Part shown: positions 17,519 to 28,200 of the stretch, piece after piece
How the letters are laid out: each line of letters starts with the position of its first letter
Position numbering within the stretch: position 1 is the first letter of the stretch
Source: JABMQW01 sp964439935
GTDB taxonomy: Bacteria > Fidelibacterota > Marinisomatia > Marinisomatales > TCS56
Assembly (NCBI GenBank): GCA_964439935.1
Contig: CAYTPW010000017.1
Coordinates: 10,835 to 74,834, forward strand
Reading direction: 5' to 3'
DNA: 64,000 nt
The notes under the pieces: model-generated
Told to the model about the DNA's origin: nothing
Databases searched by the model: none
What the model saw: the letters and a program-made list of their open reading frames with translations, nothing else
Made by a program: the position numbers and the translations under genes

Positions 17519-18520
17519 ATGAATAGCAAACTTACATGGACAATCGTTATTGTCGTCGCTGCACTGATTCTTGCAATGAATGCCGGATTTCGTGGTGCTG
17601 GAAGCGTATATGTCAGAACTGTGGATATTGAAATGGCTAATGTTGGTACAGAGGTTGCACCGCAGTGGGTGAACACGAATTCCGATGAAGCCCTGGATTA
17701 TGATATTACCCGAGTTTCTGAAGATCAAAGGATCAGTTGGACACAGTATAATCGTGCCAACCCAGCCGATTACGCTGCCGCCCGCGACGCCAACCCGGAG
17801 CAAACCGAATATCGTAAAAGTTTTTGGCGAACAGTCGGTGTCTGGGTTGCGGCACTCTTTACAATTTTCATTCTCTCATTCCTGTACCGTGATAATCCTT
17901 TCTACAAACTGGCGGAATCGACCGTAATCGGTGTATCAGCGGCATATTGGATGACCGTTGGTTACTGGGAAGTGATCGTGCCAAATCTTTTCGGTAAGCT
18001 GTTACCTGGCGTGGTACGTGCCTGGGCTATGCCTGGTTTGAATGGGCATTCCGAGTGGTTGTATATCTTTCCATTGATATTGGGGGTAATGCTACTGATG
18101 CGCCTGTCACCAAAAGGTGCCTGGATCAGTCGCTGGCCTCTGGCTTTCATTATCGGTACGACCGCTGGTATTCGTCTGCTGGGTTTTATTCATGCTGATT
18201 TTCTCAGCCAGATCCGAAACAGTATAATTCCGTTAATCGTAATAAGTGATGGTGGTTTTGAATTCTGGGATTCAGTATTAAACCTAATTCTGGTTCTGGG
18301 AGTACTGTGCTCCCTGGTGTACTTCTTTTTCTCGGTCGAGCACAAGGGTCTAGTCGGCAAAACAGCCAAAGTTGGTATATGGGTATTGATGATCACATTT
18401 GGTGCCGCATTCGGATACACTGTGATGGGGCGTATTGCACTGCTGGCAATCAGGCTAGAATTCCTGTTTGACGACTGGCTCTGGATAATTGACCCAACCT
18501 TACGAAGGCTGGGGCTATAA
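17519..18520 (+). CDS. Polytopic membrane protein, last gene of MutL/DUF6754 operon
   Basis: The protein is 333 aa. The first hydrophobic segment (ILAMNAGFRG at its end) is followed by an extracytoplasmic-looking stretch of about 80 residues (VDIEMANVGTEVAPQWVNTN, then ISWTQYNRANPADY). About six or seven membrane helices follow from residue 103. Charged or aromatic loops include FLYRDNPFYKLAES, MPGLNGHSEWLYIFP and LFDDWLWIIDPT. It has no recognised catalytic motif. It starts 2 nt after the previous stop and is followed by a strong terminator at 18545-18575, so it closes the operon. Function unknown. Confidence 0.65.
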   Translation: MNSKLTWTIVIVVAALILAMNAGFRGAGSVYVRTVDIEMANVGTEVAPQWVNTNSDEALDYDITRVSEDQRISWTQYNRANPADYAAARDANPEQTEYRKSFWRTVGVWVAALFTIFILSFLYRDNPFYKLAESTVIGVSAAYWMTVGYWEVIVPNLFGKLLPGVVRAWAMPGLNGHSEWLYIFPLILGVMLLMRLSPKGAWISRWPLAFIIGTTAGIRLLGFIHADFLSQIRNSIIPLIVISDGGFEFWDSVLNLILVLGVLCSLVYFFFSVEHKGLVGKTAKVGIWVLMITFGAAFGYTVMGRIALLAIRLEFLFDDWLWIIDPTLRRLGL

Positions 18521-18544
18521 CCTAATTTATTGAATTCTATAATG

Positions 18545-18575
18545 AAGAAGCCCGGTAATTGCCGGGTTTCTTTTT
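18545..18575 (+). terminator. Rho-independent terminator of the cdsA-MutL-DUF6754 operon
   Basis: A GC stem (CCCGG at 18551-18555, loop TAATTG, CCGGG at 18562-18566) is preceded by A-rich and followed by T-rich sequence (TTTCTTTTT). It lies 24 nt after the last stop codon of the operon, marking its 3' end. Confidence 0.85.
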
Positions 18576-18739
18576 ATAGAAAAGAGTGTAAATAAATCAG
18601 CTTGATTTTGTTGGTTATTCTGATCAACCTGATTAATTTTTTCGACGAAAAACCTACATTAATGGTTGTTATAAACAAAACGACTTCTATTTACGGAAAA
18701 CAAAAAAACAATTAACTAAAACAGGATAAAGGATTGCAT

Positions 18740-20260
18740 ATGGATTTCTTGAAGGAATTGAGAATCGAAAGAAATAATTTCGGGTCTTGCGGTGGTCCGG
18801 GGAAATGGAATCAGTCCACTACCGGTGGAAAAATTGATTCAATCAATCCCACCAACGGGGAAATAATAGCATCGGTATATAAATGTACCGAAGATGATTA
18901 TGAATCAGTCGTTCAGCAATCGGTAACCGCCTTTAAAGAATGGCGGATGGTTCCGGCCCCCAAACGCGGTGAATTGGTGCGGTTGATGGCCAATGCACTG
19001 CGGGAGAAAAAAGATGCACTTGGCAGTTTAGTCACCCTGGAAATGGGCAAGATAAAGGCCGAAGGCGATGGTGAAGTACAGGAAATGATCGATATCGCTG
19101 ATTTTGCCGTAGGCCTGTCCCGGCAGTTGTATGGGCTCACGATGCATTCGGAGCGACCGCTGCATCGGATGTATGAACAATGGCATCCGCTGGGTCCGAT
19201 AGGTGTTATATCAGCTTTCAATTTTCCGGTGGCAGTCTGGGCCTGGAATGCCTTTATTGCAGCTGTCTGCGGTGATACAACGATCTGGAAACCTTCCTCA
19301 ACAACGCCATTAACCGGAATAGCCGTCCAGCATATCTGTAACGAAGTTTGTGAAGCAAATGACTATCCACCGGTATTCCAGCTGGTAATTGGATCAGGTT
19401 CAACGATAGGGGAAAAATTGGTTCATGATAGACGCGTACAATTGATCTCTGCAACCGGATCAACTCCGATGGGTAAACGAATTGGTGAGGTAGTCGGCGC
19501 CCGGTTGGGTAAGACTATCCTGGAATTGGGTGGCAACAATGCAATCATTGTTGATGAAAGTGCCGATATGAAAATGCTGATTCCGGCGATTGTCTTCGGT
19601 GCTGTTGGAACTGCCGGACAGCGTTGTACATCCACCAGACGGATTTTCCTGCCTAAAAGTATATTCAGCCAGGTGGCAGATCGCTTGATTAATGCTTACA
19701 AACAGGTCCGTATCGGCGATCCGCTGGATCCTGATACCTTAATGGGTCCGGTGATCGATCAGGCTTGTATAGAGGAATTCAATAAGGCTTTGGACCGGAT
19801 AAAACAGGAGGGTGGTGAGATAATTTATGGTGGCAAAGTATTAGCTGGACCCGGTACCTTCGTCGAACCGACGATCGCCAAAGCAAAAAATGAGTATGAA
19901 ATAGTACAGGAAGAAACATTTGCCCCGATCCTGTACCTGATTGAATATGACGATGTCGAAGACGCGATCCAGCAGCATAATGATGTTCCTCAGGGATTGT
20001 CCAGTGCAATGTTCACCAACACATTGCAGAATGCTGAGAAATTCTTGGCGCACTCCGGCAGTGACTGCGGGATTGCCAATATCAACATCGGTACCTCAGG
20101 CGCGGAAATCGGTGGTGCTTTCGGTGGTGAAAAGGATACCGGTGGTGGTCGTGAATCTGGTTCTGATGCCTGGAAGGCGTATATGCGCCGCCAGACCAAC
20201 ACGATCAACTGGAGTACCGAATTACCGCTGGCTCAGGGAATCAAGTTTGGCGATTTTTAA
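18740..20260 (+). CDS. ALDH7-family aldehyde dehydrogenase (antiquitin-like)
   Basis: The protein is 506 aa from ATG 18740, which follows AAAGGA; a TTG six bases earlier is less likely. It is a complete NAD-dependent aldehyde dehydrogenase. The cofactor segment is ISAFNFPVAVWAWN, the glutamate general base is in LELGGNNAII, and the nucleophilic cysteine near residue 295 is in GTAGQRCTSTRR. The C terminus has the ALDH7 hallmarks INIGTSGAEIGGAFGGEKD and GGGRESGSDAWKAYMRR. ALDH7 enzymes oxidise alpha-aminoadipic semialdehyde/piperideine-6-carboxylate in lysine breakdown, or betaine aldehyde and lipid aldehydes. No other lysine-degradation gene is nearby, so the substrate is not fixed by context. 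It is a single transcription unit between two terminators. Confidence 0.92.
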   Translation: MDFLKELRIERNNFGSCGGPGKWNQSTTGGKIDSINPTNGEIIASVYKCTEDDYESVVQQSVTAFKEWRMVPAPKRGELVRLMANALREKKDALGSLVTLEMGKIKAEGDGEVQEMIDIADFAVGLSRQLYGLTMHSERPLHRMYEQWHPLGPIGVISAFNFPVAVWAWNAFIAAVCGDTTIWKPSSTTPLTGIAVQHICNEVCEANDYPPVFQLVIGSGSTIGEKLVHDRRVQLISATGSTPMGKRIGEVVGARLGKTILELGGNNAIIVDESADMKMLIPAIVFGAVGTAGQRCTSTRRIFLPKSIFSQVADRLINAYKQVRIGDPLDPDTLMGPVIDQACIEEFNKALDRIKQEGGEIIYGGKVLAGPGTFVEPTIAKAKNEYEIVQEETFAPILYLIEYDDVEDAIQQHNDVPQGLSSAMFTNTLQNAEKFLAHSGSDCGIANINIGTSGAEIGGAFGGEKDTGGGRESGSDAWKAYMRRQTNTINWSTELPLAQGIKFGDF

Positions 20261-20280
20261 GCGATTTGGATCATGAACCG

Positions 20281-20311
20281 AAAAAGGTCATCCGGCAGGA
20301 TGACCTTTTTT
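20281..20311 (+). terminator. Rho-independent terminator after the ALDH7 gene
   Basis: A 13-bp arm (20281-20293, AAAAAGGTCATCC), a GGCA loop and the complementary arm ending in a T-run (20298-20311) form a long perfect hairpin 20 nt after the stop. The A-run and T-run are symmetric, so it could act in both directions. The remaining 180 nt up to the next gene are AT-rich with no visible feature. Confidence 0.9.
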
Positions 20312-20492
20312 ATTTTTACTATAATATTGAAAAAGAACTGTTTATATTGTAGCTTCTTACACCAATCATTAAATGATTTCCAGCCAGAGTAAACTTTGCA
20401 AACAGGGGATAGGAAAATATCCATACCAGATAAAATAATTGGTTTAGCTCATGATTATTGCAGTAACTAGTGGTTGTCGTTAATTGTTATTC

Positions 20493-21752
20493 ATGGCTAC
20501 TCCAATTACTAAGCATCTAAGACCCTGGATTGTTCGCAATCTACTAGTTCTGGCATTTATTTATATTAATATGAATGCCTTGGCAGATGACCTGGCAATT
20601 ATGCTGTTTGATTTCAAAGGTATTGATAAAATCGAAATTGCCGATTATAATCTGATTCGAACGATAATAACAGATGACTTATATAGTTCGATGGATTGCG
20701 AGGTGTTGGCTGGAATTGAATTGGAGGAATTACTGGCCCAGAACGGATTAAATGCCTGTGATGGTGTTGATTGTGTTTCACAGATTGGACAGAGCCTTGA
20801 TATTCCGCTGGCTATCACTGGTGTTTTTAATACCAGCCGTCGTAAATACTCACTAAACATAAATCTCATTAACACAACAACCGCAAAATTAATTACCTCA
20901 CTGCATTTGGATGGCCCTCTGGAAAAAGTTGGATCTGAATTAGGTTGGAAACTCCTGAAATCAGTCAAATCCGCACTAGAAGATAATTTCGGTAAAGTCA
21001 AACTCAAGATAAAGACCAGCCCATCTCGCGTTACAGTTGCAGTGGACGGTGACGTTTATGGTCAATCACCAATTACCATAAATCAGCTGCGCCGTGGTTT
21101 TCAATATCAATTCAAATTTGATAAAACAGGTTTTGAACCTCTGGAACGGAGTATCATGTTTCGTAAACGAAATGAAAAATTGGAAATCACACTTCCGGAG
21201 ATCCAGGGAGGGATTCATTTCAGCGGTCATCCCGCATCCAGCAAAGTTTATATTAATGATAATTTGGTTGGTAACCTGAACAATCTGGAATACGATTTAG
21301 TCAGTGGGCGATACAATCTGATGGTGAAGAAAGCGGGCTTCAAGACCCATAAGCAGAAAATAGCAATTGAATCCGGTAGTCAGCAGAATATCCAGATTTT
21401 TCTGAAAAAGCGGTCAAAGATACCACCGTTGTTAACTTCATCAATACTACCCGGCAGCGGGCAAATGCTGCACAGACGCTGGCTGAGGGGCGCTATTATG
21501 CTTGCCGCCGCGGCTGGAGTGGGTTACCTGACTTATCAGGAATATCTTGTTTATGATAAAAATTATACCGACTACCAGCAGACTTTAGATACCTATAATG
21601 ATCAACGCGACCTAAATCAGATTGAAGCGAATATGGCTGATGTTGACCAACGTTTTAATCTAATGAAGGATCAAGAACAATATTTGAATCAATTCCTGGG
21701 CGTACTGGGAGCTGTCTGGACAATCAACCTGTTTGAAATACTGTTATACTGA
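20493..21752 (+). CDS. PEGA-domain membrane-associated protein
   Basis: The protein is 419 aa from ATG 20493; a TTG three codons upstream is possible. It has a signal peptide ending near NMNALA. Residues 25-150 resemble a curli-assembly/FlgO-like alpha/beta domain that begins LAIMLFDFKGIDKIEIADYN. Two PEGA-like beta domains follow (KIKTSPSRVTVAVDGDVYGQ, then FSGHPASSKVYINDNLVGNL). Near the C terminus is a hydrophobic region with LPGSGQMLHRRWLRGA, as seen in FCB proteins with DUF5683-like tails, then a coiled segment. PEGA domains are extracytoplasmic and usually bind surface or wall components. The stop is 2 nt before the cohesin-like lipoprotein gene, so the two are coupled. Confidence 0.72.
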   Translation: MATPITKHLRPWIVRNLLVLAFIYINMNALADDLAIMLFDFKGIDKIEIADYNLIRTIITDDLYSSMDCEVLAGIELEELLAQNGLNACDGVDCVSQIGQSLDIPLAITGVFNTSRRKYSLNINLINTTTAKLITSLHLDGPLEKVGSELGWKLLKSVKSALEDNFGKVKLKIKTSPSRVTVAVDGDVYGQSPITINQLRRGFQYQFKFDKTGFEPLERSIMFRKRNEKLEITLPEIQGGIHFSGHPASSKVYINDNLVGNLNNLEYDLVSGRYNLMVKKAGFKTHKQKIAIESGSQQNIQIFLKKRSKIPPLLTSSILPGSGQMLHRRWLRGAIMLAAAAGVGYLTYQEYLVYDKNYTDYQQTLDTYNDQRDLNQIEANMADVDQRFNLMKDQEQYLNQFLGVLGAVWTINLFEILLY

Positions 21753-21754
21753 TT

Positions 21755-22291
21755 ATGATCAAATGCGATAAAATTTCAGCACTGATAATACTGATATTGT
21801 TTTTTAACTCTTGTACATCGGAAAAGGAGCCGGAATGGAATAATCCGTTTTATCCGGTATTCGGACCGGCAGTTACCTTAAATCCAATTGAAGTACAGAC
21901 ACTGGTAAACACAAGTTTCAATGTTGCTGTCCGATTTGAAGAAGTACTTGATGTAATAGGGTTACATGCTGATATACACTATGATACACTGGCGTTATAT
22001 TTAACCGACGCCCGAGTCATGACCGATGGTGAAGATTTATTGATTTCCACCAATGCTGAGATTTTATCATTTATTACCTACCTGTCGGGACAAGTTGAAA
22101 TTGATCTTGGAATAGCTCAGGGTGATCCGTATGGAATTAGTGGATCGGGGGATGTTGTTCAGCTTGAATTTGAAGCGCTGATACCGGGAGAAACATACCT
22201 CACTTTTGGCAGTAGTTGCCGCCTGACTGACCGCGACCTGAATGAAATACCCATCTTCCAGATCAGAGGGGGGGTGGTCCATGTTGAGTAA
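21755..22291 (+). CDS. Cohesin-like domain lipoprotein
   Basis: The protein is 178 aa. The signal peptide ends in FNS-C, giving a lipidated Cys20. Residues 40-175 have the layout of a cohesin-type jelly roll: an opening strand with TLNPIEVQTLVNTSFNVAVR, VIGLHADIHYDTLALYLTDA matching the typical 'gF-x-l-x-Y-d-x-x-x-L' segment, a GSGDVVQLEFEALIPGETYL strand, and a final FGSSCRLTDRDLNEIPI strand. It would be an outer-membrane-anchored binding module. Its stop overlaps the start of the giant surface-protein gene by 11 nt, and that protein has a dockerin-like segment near its C terminus. Binding between them is inference. Cohesin assignment is by pattern, not by search. Confidence 0.62.
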   Translation: MIKCDKISALIILILFFNSCTSEKEPEWNNPFYPVFGPAVTLNPIEVQTLVNTSFNVAVRFEEVLDVIGLHADIHYDTLALYLTDARVMTDGEDLLISTNAEILSFITYLSGQVEIDLGIAQGDPYGISGSGDVVQLEFEALIPGETYLTFGSSCRLTDRDLNEIPIFQIRGGVVHVE

Positions 22292-25200
22292 ATATCGTGT
22301 ACTGCCTATTCTGCTATTCATCCTTACGATGAGTCTGAATTTGGTTGCTGCTCGTGAAAAAATTACGGACAATCTCGAATCCATTGATCCTCAGAACATA
22401 TTTGATGATTCGGCCATAAACAATCGCCATTTTACCAGCTACCAGACTTTCGAAGGCAACGAATGGTTCTTATACCTGACCAATGATGGACAAATTGGAG
22501 CTAATACAGTAGCAGGACGTTCAGGTGGCGTCTGGCCTAGAGGTACTGATAAATCCATAATCTATAATTCCGGTCTTTGGGTTGGTGCGATTGTTGGCGG
22601 GGAAATCCGGGTTTCCACCGTTACCTACGGTTCAGCTTTTTCACCGGGCACAATTAATTCCAGTGGAATTGCTGCTGACTTTAATAATGATATATATCGG
22701 CTGTACAAGGTTAACCGCTGGTCAGACCCAGGGGAATCAGATTGGGTAGATTGGCCTGATAGTATCGGAGCACCCATTAGTAATTCCGATCCCTATATTC
22801 CCCTCGACCAAACCCTTTACACAGTTTACAACGATCTGGATCCGGGTGGCAATTACTCAATTTACACAACACCGTTGGGCGCTGAAGTCAGACAGACTAT
22901 TATTGGTGGTGCAACAACTGCAAATGATGGTTTGGATAAAACGTTCTACATACAGTATAAGATTTTCAACAGAAGTAGTGATACCTGGGAGAATACCAAA
23001 TTTTCTTTTTGGCTTGATCCTGATCTGGGCGATGCCAACAATGATCTGGCTGGCTATGACCGGTTGTCCAGGACAGGGTTTTGTTATAACGACATTAGTG
23101 ATCCTGAATTTGGGATACCACCGGCAATCGGCTGTCAACTGATCAGCGACACACTTGTGCTTGATGTTTCTGCCTTCAGCGTCATGTCACTAAGTCACCC
23201 AGACGATATGTATTTTGATCCCAATGATCCTGAAACCGCCTATAATAGGCAATTGGGCCTTAGTTATTCCGGGAGCCCCATTATAGATCCGACTACCAGT
23301 GCTACAACCACTTATATGCACAAAGGAGAGCCTGAAAACGGTAATGGTTGGAATGATGATTTTCCTGATGACAAACGGTTCATGCTTACAGTGCAGGCTA
23401 ATAACGTCGATTATAATCCAGGGGATTCATTGGAAATTGTAATTGCTGTTACAATTGGTCAGGGCTATGACAACTTAAATAGTCTGGCTGTCATGAAGCA
23501 GGCCGCCTGGGAAGCGAGAATTCACTGGATCGATGGATTTACTGGCTTAACAATGATAGACCGCCCCATTCTTGGAGGTGAGTCCTTTTTATATTCCATG
23601 GCGATTCCGTCTACCGTTCCGGAAGGGCAGTCCCAGGGTTATATCGAGCTATATAATCATGGCAATTTAACTTTATCTGCCAGTAGTAGTTTTAGTGACG
23701 GTCAATACTATTCAATTTCACCGACTAATTTTAATATAGATCCTGGTTCATCAGAGTACTTGACCGTTACTTTTGAGGCCCCGGCAATACCAATGTCAGT
23801 TCACCAGGTACCAGGAGATTATCCAACAATCCAGGCTGCCGTTGATGCCAGTATATCTAATCTATTTGGAACAACCTTAGAGTTAATCAGTGATGACTTT
23901 TTAGCAGGGCAAGCAGATAATTTTGGTCTGGACACCTGGGTTGAATACGGCGGCGATACGATTAGAGTTGCTCCGGGATTTTATTCTGAGAATATTGAAG
24001 TAATTGGTAAAACAATACATCTTAAAGCTAGTGGTGATGTTAATAATGCAATTATTGATGGCACCTTGGCGCGTGTTTTATATTTTAATAATTCCAATGG
24101 ATCGAGCATAATAGGTTTTACCATTCAAAATGGGAATACCGATGGTTACGGTGGTGGTGTGTATGCGGATAATTCTGATTTAAAGCAAATTAGCGGAAAT
24201 GTGTTTAAGAATAATGTGGCAGCTTATGGTGGTGGTTTGTTCGCCATACCCTTTAGTGGGGAAATGATTGGGAATCGATTTGAGAACAATTATGCTGACG
24301 GTATGGGTGGTGGTTTTTACCTGTCGCAAACTGATGGCTCTCAAATCCATCATAATGTTTTTAGTTCAAATTCCACCGATGGCTATGGTGGGGCTGGTCG
24401 GCTAAGTGTTGGTGGTACCTTTTTTTATAATAATACTTTGTGGGGCAATGTGGCACTTGGTGGAGGTAGTGGTTTAGCAGTCCGCACCCCTGATCATTAT
24501 TTAGTTAATAATATAATTTGGAATGGAAATAATCAGGGTCTTCATTCATCGTCCGGTTCTGAAATATCCGCGGAATACTGTATCGTGGATAGTGGTTGGC
24601 CTGGTGAAGGCAATCTAGATATTGATCCAAATTTGGTTGATCCTGCTAACGGCGATTTTAGCTTGGCACCATTTTCACCGGCCATTGATGGCGGTCACCC
24701 GGACTTGAATCAGAATGGATTTGACTGGGCAATTGATCCGGCTGATCAGGACCCGGATGGTACACAATTGGATATAGGAGCAATTTATCATCATTATAAT
24801 CCGGGCGTATCAGTAACATTTATTGCTAATACCTGTGGAGTACCGGATACACTCAACGAAAACAGCACTATTCAAATACGTGGGGGTATCGGGTTACTGG
24901 GCAGTTGGTCTAATAATTCTCAAGTATTTATGGATAATATTGGTGGTGACTACTGGTCAACAACAGTGTTTATCGACAGTGTCACTGCAGCCAGCCAGGT
25001 AATTGAATATAAATACTGTACTGATCCGAGGCAGCGCCAAGATCTGGACCCAGGCTGGCAGGGCTGGGAAGGAGGCAATAACTGGGAACTCGATTTATCC
25101 AGTTTCAGTGGATCAGATACCATCCTCGATTTAGGATATGTTCGTGGCTGGACCAACGAAGATGCTGGTGTGATACCATATATATCCACCGACTCGATTG

Positions 25201-28200
25201 ATGTCTATTTCCGGGTCAATATGCAGGCAGCGATCGAAAATGCCTTATTCGATGCAGGCACCCAGATCGTCGGTGTCAGAGGATCCAACACTGCGGACTG
25301 GCAACCTACTGGTGATTTGAGCTGGTCCGAATCGGTGGAATTGACCCAGGAAGCTGATCATGTTGACGGTATGTCAACTTATGATGGCAGTAATTTCTGG
25401 GCGGGGCGAGCCAGAATTCCAATCGACTGGGCGGGAGCAGAACTGCATTATAAATTTGTTTATCATGCTCCTGGTGATAATAATGATGTTGAATGGGAAA
25501 CGGGCGATAATAGGCCGATATATCTCCCGGTGACTGGTGATACAACGGTTCACTGGGTCTGGTGGGATGATGAAGCACCCTATGGTGGCACCGGCAACCA
25601 GCAGACGCTGCATGTTGCCACCTGGGGCGATGATAATACCGGCGATGGCAGCGATGGAAATCCGTTCCTGACAATTCAGCATGGTATTGATGTTGCGAAT
25701 GAAGGTGATATTATCCTGGTACACCAGGGTACTTATTACGAAAATATTAATTATTATGGCAAAAACATTACGGTAGCCTCAAATTATATATACAGCGGCG
25801 AATGGTCAAATGTTGAACAGACAATAATTGATGGTAATCAACAGGCATCAGTAGTATTTTTTAACAATGGGGAAAATGAAGCGGCGATTCTCGATGGTTT
25901 TACAATAGTAAATGGCTATTCTCAATTTGGGGGAGGAATACAGGTAAGGAGTTGTAATCCAACCTTGAAAAATCTGATAGTTGAGAATAATTCCGCTTGG
26001 CAGTACGGCGGTGGTATTCACCTTTACAATTCTTCAGCATATGTGAATAATAATTTTGTATCTGACAACACTGCCGGAATCGAAGGCGGAGGATTAAATG
26101 TCTATATTAGTTCTGGTTCAGTAATCGAAAATATGCTTATACAAAATAATATTGCACCACGTGGCAGCGGAGTGAAATTTGATAACTCAAGTGCCGAAAT
26201 AATTAATTCAAACATTAGTGATAATCAAGCCAGCGATTACGGGGGGGGGATACTGGTTCATAGTAATTCAGACATCTCCATTTATGATAGCCAAATAACA
26301 AATAATCAGGCCGATTCTCTGGGGGGTGGCATTTACATCGATTCTAGTAATATATATCTTTTTGGGGGATCAGTTGATGCAAATACTGCCCTATCTGGCG
26401 GTGGCATTATGGTTGGTAATAATAGCACTCTGACATTTGATAATCTTCAGGTAACTCATAATCACGTAGAATCTTATGAAGGTGGTGGCGGTATTATATC
26501 ATCAAATAGTGATTTGTATATTTACAATAGCCTCTTTTTTCAAAATACTGCTCCAAACGGTTGGAGTGCTGCCATTGATTTTTCTAACAACGACACCAAT
26601 TCCCCTCGATACTGTCAAATCAACAACACAAATTTTGAATCCAATAACGCTTTTAGCTGTGCCGGTTTATCGCCATGGACATCGATAGATGATGCGTCTA
26701 TTGAAGTGTCATTAATAGGTTGTTCGTTTACCAATAATTATGCCGTAAATCGAACAGTACTATATGCAACAGGAACAAATACGGTTGTTAACATTGATGA
26801 TTGTACTTTTGATGGCAACCAAGCCGAACAATATACTTCTGGGGTGCAATATGCGGGTAATGCCCGTGGAATAATTAAGGGAAGCGTTTTTTCGAACAAT
26901 ATATCGTCAACGGGTGACGCGTCTTATTCCACCAGCGGGCTTGGCGTTTGGACAGGTTCTGAGGTTGATATTATTAATTGTACGATCGTTAATAATCAAG
27001 CCGGCTATGGTGGTGGCCTTAGCACTGGCGGAAATGTTACGGTCAACATGTATAACACAATACTATGGAACAATTCACCCAGCCAGGTTTCATTTCAAGA
27101 ATGGAATGGTGACAGTATTCCCGAGGTAAATATTGCTTATTGTGACCTGGATAATGGATTTGATGGCTTAGAGTACATTAATGCCTCACCAAATCTTAAT
27201 TGGCTGGAAGGTAATCTTGAAGAAGATCCCCAGTTCACTAACCCTGATAATAATGAATACGATTTACAGGCATCTTCTCCATGTATCGACACCGGGCACC
27301 CGGATCTGGATGGTGATGGCGAAACTTGGGAGAATGATCCCGATGACCAGGACCCCGACGGTACCAGGATGGATATGGGGGCTTTATATTTTAATTATGA
27401 AGTGTCTGATCTGAGTACCCCGGTCTGGCAGACCAGTTTCGGGGGTAGCGGGAGCGAATTGGGTATGGCTGTGGATGCTTGCCGGGATGGCGGTTTCATC
27501 ATGGCTGGTATTAGTAACTCTTTCGAAGGCAATTACGATGGTTGGCTGATAAAAACCGACAGTAATGGAGCAGAACTTTGGAACCAGTATATAGGTGGTG
27601 ACAGCACCGATTATATATATGATATTAAAGAAGCCAGCAATGGTGATTTCCTGGTGGTCGGATATTCAAATAGCTGGACTACGTATGAATATGATCTCTG
27701 GGTAGTTAGAACGGATAGCGCAGGCAATGAATTATGGAATATTACGATAGGTGGTGAACAGACAGATAGAGGTTATTCAATTGCTGAAACAGCTGATGGT
27801 GGAATCATTATTCAGGGAACTACAAATTCATACGGTTCAGGTGAGCAAGATATCTGGCTGATAAAAACCGATCAAGCGGGTAACCAGGAATGGGACCTTA
27901 CCTTTGGCGGTGAACTTTCGGAATCTTCCAATTCACTAGCTGTTACCAGCGATGGGGGCTACTTCATTGTGGGATCATCCAATTCCTGGTCCGGTGGAGA
28001 TGACGATTTATATGCAATCAAGACCAATTCCGATGGGACCATAGAATGGTCAAATGTATTTGATACTGAATTAGCCAGCTGGCGATTTAAAGCTGTTGCG
28101 ACCAGCAGTGGTGAGTATCTGATCACCGGCTGGATTCAGACCGAAAGCAATGAATTGGATGCCTGGATTATTAAGCTCGATATTTCGGGTAACGAAATCT

